Of a DNA stretch of 20,309 nucleotides, positions 15,906-20,309 are shown piece after piece. This stretch comes from Thalassolituus sp034111725. Lineage in GTDB: Bacteria; Pseudomonadota; Gammaproteobacteria; Pseudomonadales; Oceanobacteraceae. Every line of letters starts with the position of its first letter. The first letter of the stretch is position 1. Where the stretch lies: positions 1-20,309 of the forward strand of contig NZ_JAWUWR010000013.1 of assembly GCF_034111725.1 (NCBI RefSeq), written 5' to 3'. The notes under the pieces are model-generated. The model saw nothing but the letters and a program-made list of their open reading frames with translations, was not told where the DNA came from and made no database searches. The translations under genes were made by a program, and so were the position numbers.

Positions 15906-16570
15906 TAGGCCGTTACTCCGTCTAAGGTGGCTACGGTATGGATATCCTTATCACCACGCCCAGAAAGATTAACCACGATCACCTGTTCTTTACCCATAGT
16001 CGCTGCCAAACGCATGGCGTATGCAACCGCATGGGCAGTTTCTAACGCTGGCATAATGCCTTCTAGGCGCGTCAGTTTATGGAAAGCTTCCATCGCTTCA
16101 TCATCGGTTGCCGCAACATATTGCGCGCGACCCACGTCTTTCAACCAGCTGTGCTCAGGACCAACACCTGGATAATCTAGACCTGCCGAAATAGAGTGCG
16201 TACCCATAATTTGGCCGTTCTCATCTTCCATTAAGTAAGTACGGTTGCCGTGCAATACGCCGGGTCGCCCTTTACTTAGTGGCGCCGCATGGTCATTGCC
16301 ATCCAGACCCAAGCCACCCGCTTCGACACCATACATGGCGACTTCTGGGTACTTAATGTAAGGATAAAACATGCCAATGGCGTTTGAACCGCCGCCGACG
16401 CACGCAACCACAGCATCGGGCTGACGACCAATCTGCGTATCGCATTGGCGAATCGTTTCACGACCAATCACACTCTGGAAGTCGCGTACTAACATAGGGT
16501 ATGGATGCGGGCCCGCAGCGGTGCCGATCACATAATAGGTATGATCGACATTCGTTACCCAGTGACGCAT
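15905..16570 (-). CDS. trpB: Tryptophan synthase beta subunit, C-terminal part (trpB interrupted)
   Basis: A 221-codon frame covering the C-terminal half of TrpB, beginning MRHWVTN at an ATG three bases after the in-frame TAA that ends the first half. It contains the PLP phosphate-binding GGGSNAIG (59-66 of this piece) and the SGRGDKD motif (203-209) whose serine contacts the pyridine nitrogen. It continues in the same reading frame as the first half, so a single base (GAA to TAA at the expected glutamate) would explain the break. AAGGA lies 16 bases before the ATG, too far for a good ribosome site. Any expression as a separate chain would therefore rely on reinitiation. Alone it lacks the PLP lysine. 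Confidence 0.85.
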   Translation of the reverse strand: MRHWVTNVDHTYYVIGTAAGPHPYPMLVRDFQSVIGRETIRQCDTQIGRQPDAVVACVGGGSNAIGMFYPYIKYPEVAMYGVEAGGLGLDGNDHAAPLSKGRPGVLHGNRTYLMEDENGQIMGTHSISAGLDYPGVGPEHSWLKDVGRAQYVAATDDEAMEAFHKLTRLEGIMPALETAHAVAYAMRLAATMGKEQVIVVNLSGRGDKDIHTVATLDGVTA

Positions 16571-16573
16571 GTC

Positions 16574-17119
16574 TTAATTCATCGCATCCTTTAGTGTTTT
16601 TGTACCCGACGTCACCGACACGACCTCGGCACCCAGCAGCTTCATGCGATAGACGTTAAGCTTCTGGCGCTCAATATCCGTCGAGCCCATAAATACTTTA
16701 CATTCCAAACCGAAGCGCGCGGCTACGGTTGCAGAAGCCACGCCGTGTTGCCCTGCACCAGTTTCTGCAATGATCTTTTTCTTGCCCATAAACTTAGCCA
16801 ACAAGGCTTGGCCTATGGTGTTATTAATTTTGTGAGCACCAGTATGGTTTAAGTCTTCACGCTTCAGATAAATCTGCGCACCACCACAATGAGCGGTTAA
16901 ACGTTCTGCCAAATACAAAGGCGAAGGACGGCCAACATAATGGGCTAAGTCTGAATCAAATTTCGCTTGAAAATCTGGATCATCACGCAGTTTTTCATAG
17001 GTAGATTGCAACTCATCTAACGCTGCAGTCAGTGTTTCAGAAACAAAACGTCCGCCAAAAATACCGAAATGGCCACGTTCATCTGGAAGTTCAACATTGA
17101 AGTCTGTGTTGGTCGACAC
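16574..17119 (-). CDS. trpB: Tryptophan synthase beta subunit, N-terminal part (trpB interrupted)
   Basis: A 181-codon frame with the N-terminal half of TrpB, which joins serine and indole using PLP. The PLP lysine is K97 (HTGAHKINN) and the catalytic glutamate E119 (AETGAGQHG). The frame stops at TAA 16574-16576, just after KTLKDAMN, near the end of the COMM region, where homologues continue with glutamate and then a helix. Read through, the protein would be 404 residues, the family norm. The start is GTG at 17119 with a good AGAGGTG site and overlaps the end of trpF by 29 bp. It may be a pseudogene, a split enzyme, or a sequence error; all other motifs look well conserved, which suggests a recent event or an error. 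Confidence 0.88.
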   Translation of the reverse strand: MSTNTDFNVELPDERGHFGIFGGRFVSETLTAALDELQSTYEKLRDDPDFQAKFDSDLAHYVGRPSPLYLAERLTAHCGGAQIYLKREDLNHTGAHKINNTIGQALLAKFMGKKKIIAETGAGQHGVASATVAARFGLECKVFMGSTDIERQKLNVYRMKLLGAEVVSVTSGTKTLKDAMN

Positions 17120-17732
17120 GGTACACCTCTTTTACAAATTCGTTGATTTTGCCGTGATCTTTAATACCTTTTGCTGCTTCTACGCCACCACTAATATCGA
17201 CGGCAAACGGCGCGACTTGTTCAATCGCAGCAGCAACATTTTCAGGGACTAAGCCACCGGCAAGAATAATAGGTTTTGGTGGTGTTGCTGGAACCAGAGA
17301 CCAATCAAATGTCTCTCCTGTTCCTCCGGGCACCCCCGGCTTGTAGCTATCTAGAAGGATGCCCAGTGCGCTTGGGAACCGCAGGCACGACGCCACCAAG
17401 TCCGACGCTTGCCGGACACGGAGGGCTTTGATGTAGGGACGATTAAACTGCCGACAGAAGGCATCTTCTTCATCACCATGAAATTGAAGTAACTCAATTC
17501 TAACGCTATCTAAAACGCTTTGCACCTCTTCTACGGTAGGATTTACAAACAAAGCGGTAACACTAACAAATGCAGGAACATCAGCGACGATCATTTTCGC
17601 CGCGGCGATGTCAACCGCACGCGGGCTCGGCGGGTAAAACACTAAACCTAGCGCATCTGCGCCTGCATCGACGACAGCCAGAGCATCTTCGGCTCGGGTG
17701 ATACCGCAAATCTTAATGCGTGTGCGTAACAT
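17091..17732 (-). CDS. trpF: Phosphoribosylanthranilate isomerase
   Basis: A 213-residue TIM-barrel isomerase of tryptophan synthesis, converting phosphoribosylanthranilate to CdRP. The catalytic general base C9 (KICGITRAEDA) and acid D128 (ILLDSYKPG) are present, followed by the GGTGETFDW loop and the phosphate-binding ILAGGL and DISGGVE segments. AGGAG eight bases before the ATG supports the start. It follows truA as in Pseudomonas and overlaps trpB by 29 bp, so trpF and trpB are coupled. A possible extended -10 (TGCTATCAT, 17792-17800, minus strand) lies 60 bp upstream, so the trp genes may have their own promoter. Confidence 0.96.
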   Translation of the reverse strand: MLRTRIKICGITRAEDALAVVDAGADALGLVFYPPSPRAVDIAAAKMIVADVPAFVSVTALFVNPTVEEVQSVLDSVRIELLQFHGDEEDAFCRQFNRPYIKALRVRQASDLVASCLRFPSALGILLDSYKPGVPGGTGETFDWSLVPATPPKPIILAGGLVPENVAAAIEQVAPFAVDISGGVEAAKGIKDHGKINEFVKEVYRVDQHRLQC

Positions 17733-17756
17733 GCCCTGCTCTCCTACTGAGATTCA

Positions 17757-17788
17757 ACTCTGTCACCCAGAGTCATAAAAATAGACTC
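17757..17788 (-). promoter_or_regulatory. Two overlapping hairpins in the trpF leader
   Basis: Hairpin A pairs 17757-17762 with 17768-17773 (ACTCTG/CAGAGT, loop of five). Hairpin B pairs 17770-17774 with 17784-17788 (GAGTC/GACTC, loop of nine). They share bases 17770-17773 and cannot form together. Both would lie in the transcript from the possible -10 at 17792-17800. No Trp-codon leader peptide was seen, so attenuation is only a possibility. Confidence 0.25.
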
Positions 17789-17875
17789 AGCATGATAGCA
17801 AAGAGAGTTAAACGAAGTCATAACCGATACGCCAAAAAAGATAACGGTATAATGCTCTAATCAAATAAAAATTTA

Positions 17876-18691
17876 CTAAAGCCCTAATACAGGCTCAAGC
17901 AAGGCTGGACCCCAAGGGTCGCAAGGGATTTCAAAACGCTCCGGATATTGCACCCCAACAAAGTACAAACCTCCGCCAGGCGCGGTCACCCCCGCTTTAG
18001 TTCGATCTTGTTGTGCTAACACGTCCGCCATCCACTCAACTGGCTTATGTCCTTCACCAATCGGCAGCAGTACGCCAACAATATTACGAACCATATGATA
18101 CAAAAATGCACTCGCTTCCAATTCCACCATGATGATGGAACCCCAGCGTTTCACAGTAATTGCATGCATAGTTTTTATCGGCGACTTCGCTTGGCAATCT
18201 TTCGCCCTAAAGGACGTAAAGTCGTGCTCGCCTAACAAAGCCTGAGCGGCCTCGTGCATGAGCGCAGCGTCCAGTGGATATTTCCACCAAGTTAACTGAT
18301 CGTGCATTAATCCTGGACGCGCTTGGTTGTTATAAATCAGGTAGCGATAGCGACGAGCTTTTGCCTTGTAGCGGGCGTGAAACTCATCGTCAATTGCATC
18401 AACCCATTGCAACGCGACACCACTAGGAAGATTAGTATTTACACCCATCAACCAGCTGTAATTAGTACGAATGGCATGACTATCAAAGTGAATAACTTGG
18501 CGCGTAGCATGAACACCAGCATCAGTACGGCCAGCACAGCCTACTTCAACTGGGTGATTCGCGACCTTAGAAAGTGCTGCCTCAAGGGCTGCTTGCACGG
18601 TAGGCTCATCATGGTGTTTTTGGCGTTGCCAACCATGAAAACGCGCGCCGTTGTATTCAACAACGGCGGCGTAACGACGGGTATTAGTCAT
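17876..18691 (-). CDS. truA: tRNA pseudouridine(38-40) synthase
   Basis: A 271-residue pseudouridine synthase that modifies U38-U40 in the tRNA anticodon stem-loop. The catalytic aspartate is D57 in GRTDAGVHA, and FHGWQRQ near 18-24 plus FLYHMVRNIVG are typical of TruA. Length matches the family. No Shine-Dalgarno sequence is seen. The ATG lies three bases after the fimV TGA (TGA TCT ATG), which suggests translation by reinitiation from fimV. The fimV-truA-trpF order matches Pseudomonas. Confidence 0.97.
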   Translation of the reverse strand: MTNTRRYAAVVEYNGARFHGWQRQKHHDEPTVQAALEAALSKVANHPVEVGCAGRTDAGVHATRQVIHFDSHAIRTNYSWLMGVNTNLPSGVALQWVDAIDDEFHARYKAKARRYRYLIYNNQARPGLMHDQLTWWKYPLDAALMHEAAQALLGEHDFTSFRAKDCQAKSPIKTMHAITVKRWGSIIMVELEASAFLYHMVRNIVGVLLPIGEGHKPVEWMADVLAQQDRTKAGVTAPGGGLYFVGVQYPERFEIPCDPWGPALLEPVLGL

Positions 18692-18694
18692 AGA

Positions 18695-20309
18695 TCAGGC
18701 GAGATTATCCATTAACTCGCGAGCATCTTGCTTCTGTTGATCACTACCCTCTTGCACAACTTCTTGTAGCAACTCTTTCGCACCGTCAACATCTTCCATA
18801 TCTATGTAAGCACGGGCAAGGTCAAGCTTGGTTGCACATTCATCTGTACCAGCTAGGAAATCGAACTCATCATCTGATGCTGCCAGCTCATCCAAATCAA
18901 TGCCACCAATTAACTCGGATGCACTGTCATCCTCACCGGCACTTAAGCCATCAAGAATGGACAGATCATCCTCATCTTCTTCAATTGCTACTTCAATATC
19001 ATCTTGCGCTTCTGCATCATCGGCAATAGCTAAATCGAACTCTGCCAAATCATCTTCAGCGTCGGCTAGATCATCTTGAACATCGGCCATTGGCATATCT
19101 TCATCAAGATCATCTGCGCCTGATACAACTTCAGCATCCGCAGCTTCACTACCGATAGCATCAAGTTCTGCTTCTAACGACTGCAAATCAATATCGCTAT
19201 CATCAGACTCAAAACCTGTTTCTGCATCCATATCGAAAGCTAAAACGTCATCTTCAGAAGCAGGCGCTTCCGCGGTAGTCTCGGCGAGTTCAACTAGGTC
19301 ATCTTCATCAGAATCTGAATCGAGTTCTTCCTGTTCAGCTTCAGCAGTGACAATAGCTTTTGGCTCTTGAGTAAAATCAATGGTTTCAAGATCTAACTGA
19401 GCTTCCATTTCATCGTCTGCAAAATCAAAGTCATCGGCTACGAGTTCATCCTTAATTGCAGCCACTTCTGTTACAGCAGGCTCATCAAATTCTAATGGCT
19501 CGTCAGCGTCATCACCCAAATCGAAATCGAATTCGTCGAGCTCATCATCTGCTTTCTTTTCAGCTAACTCGGCCGACTCTTCGACATCAAACTCAAGTTC
19601 ATCACTTTCGCTATCAAACTCGTCATCCAAATCTGGCGTATCAAGTGACAACTGCGGGCCTTCACTCGCCACATCAAAATCGACGTTAGCATCTAAGTCT
19701 AAAGATGGTACTTCTTCTAAAGATTTTCCTAGGCCATCGTCGGCAACGGTTTCAGTGTCATCACCAAAATCTAATGCGTCACCGAAATCTAAACCACCGG
19801 CGAATTCATCACTCTCTTCATCGAGTGATGGAATTTGATCATCATCTAATGACATTGCTCCTGCAGCAATAGCTGCTCCAGCAACCATCGGGTTTAAAGG
19901 AGATGATAAACGCTTACGTAGATCTTCTGCTTGTGAACTAGCGATAATATCGCCAAGCTCACTCAGTTCACCTTCTGCTTTTGCGAAAGCTTCGGCGTCA
20001 TCAACTTCGGTATACAGTTCAAGTAACTTCAAGCGCAAATCAGTGCGGCTTGGCTCAGATTGAATTGCCGAAGACAACAAGTCGATTGCTTGGTCAAACT
20101 TTCCATAAGCGATGTAGATTTCCGACTCGCTAATGGCATCTTCAGTTTGAGCAACGGTTTCGTAGCTACCTTCGTCTTCGTCTGCAAACTCATCAAGGCC
20201 GAGATCTTCCTCACCCAAATTGGTTTCAGCAACCGTGAGATCATCGTCGCTTAAATCAAAATCATCCAACGTCTCGTTATCAAATTGACCATCACCCATG
20301 ACCACCGGT
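18695..20309 (-). CDS. fimV: FimV-like polar hub protein, 3' part (runs off the window)
   Basis: At least 536 codons of the C-terminal part; the frame stays open to the window edge, so the true start, with the expected signal peptide, LysM domain and membrane segment, lies outside. A TPR stretch (EIYIAYGKFDQAIDLLSSAI and onward, about 62-125 of this piece) is followed by a very acidic low-complexity region rich in Asp/Glu/Ala/Ser/Leu. The gene ends with the conserved FimV C-terminal TPR (LDLARAYIDMEDVDGAKELL, then EVVQEGSD, about 490-536). In Pseudomonas FimV organises the cell pole and type IV pili through FimL/PilG-CyaB signalling. The position before truA supports the identification. Confidence 0.92.
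   Translation of the reverse strand, partial: PVVMGDGQFDNETLDDFDLSDDDLTVAETNLGEEDLGLDEFADEDEGSYETVAQTEDAISESEIYIAYGKFDQAIDLLSSAIQSEPSRTDLRLKLLELYTEVDDAEAFAKAEGELSELGDIIASSQAEDLRKRLSSPLNPMVAGAAIAAGAMSLDDDQIPSLDEESDEFAGGLDFGDALDFGDDTETVADDGLGKSLEEVPSLDLDANVDFDVASEGPQLSLDTPDLDDEFDSESDELEFDVEESAELAEKKADDELDEFDFDLGDDADEPLEFDEPAVTEVAAIKDELVADDFDFADDEMEAQLDLETIDFTQEPKAIVTAEAEQEELDSDSDEDDLVELAETTAEAPASEDDVLAFDMDAETGFESDDSDIDLQSLEAELDAIGSEAADAEVVSGADDLDEDMPMADVQDDLADAEDDLAEFDLAIADDAEAQDDIEVAIEEDEDDLSILDGLSAGEDDSASELIGGIDLDELAASDDEFDFLAGTDECATKLDLARAYIDMEDVDGAKELLQEVVQEGSDQQKQDARELMDNLA

Noticed and set aside
16571..16576. Recoding of UAA as an amino acid to make full-length TrpB
   Set aside because: Other genes in the window end normally with TAA, TAG or TGA and no other in-frame TAA interrupts a conserved gene, so a changed genetic code is unsupported.
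18828..19079. Plus-strand Ser-rich open frames opposite fimV
   Set aside because: Their composition is what the antisense of an Asp/Glu-rich coding region produces; no ribosome site or known domain.

Overview
The window looks like chromosome of a marine-type gammaproteobacterium of the Oceanospirillales/Cellvibrionales/Pseudomonadales group. The main evidence is gene order: fimV-truA-trpF-(trpB-trpA)-folC-SPOR-cvpA-purF-metZ is essentially the Pseudomonas arrangement, and a MoxR-DUF58-TgpA cluster follows. The genus cannot be fixed from the sequence. Nearly everything is on the minus strand. The only clear plus-strand gene is a small membrane-anchored thioredoxin-like protein at about 4.96-5.62 kb. 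No rRNA, tRNA, CRISPR array, phage or transposase gene was seen, and no gene-free gap exceeds 300 bp.

Layout from left to right (transcription mostly runs right to left). Positions 1-108 hold a 12-bp tandem repeat array that abuts and supplies the stop codon of an exported glutaredoxin-like gene. A MOSC-domain gene and a Tas-type aldo/keto reductase form a two-gene unit (0.6-2.2 kb). A Cache-type chemoreceptor follows (2.3-3.9 kb). Next is a thioredoxin-TPR protein, divergent from the thioredoxin-like DUF6436-type gene (4.1-5.6 kb). The latter overlaps the 3' end of tgpA by 78 bp, tail to tail. The tightly coupled MoxR ATPase/DUF58/TgpA operon fills 5.5-9.5 kb. A probable terminator at about 9.58 kb separates it from metZ (methionine), purF (purines), cvpA, a dedD-like SPOR gene, folC (folate), trpA, trpB, trpF (tryptophan), truA (tRNA pseudouridine) and the truncated 3' end of fimV (polar/pilus hub).

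The most unusual region is the tryptophan block. trpB is interrupted by a single in-frame TAA at codon 182, with an ATG three bases later; every recognisable catalytic motif on both sides is intact. The usually tight trpB-trpA junction is opened by 275 bp of non-coding, repeat-like DNA: a 14-bp tandem duplication, a long imperfect hairpin and flanking 8-bp direct repeats. accD, which normally sits just before folC in this neighbourhood, is absent; only 10 bp separate trpA and folC. Taken together the locus has been rearranged and tryptophan synthase is either decaying, split into two polypeptides, or affected by a one-base sequence error.

I did not find a clearly new multi-gene system. The best candidates for follow-up are the split trpB, the intergenic element, the repeat array that carries stop codons, and the antisense overlap of two conserved genes.
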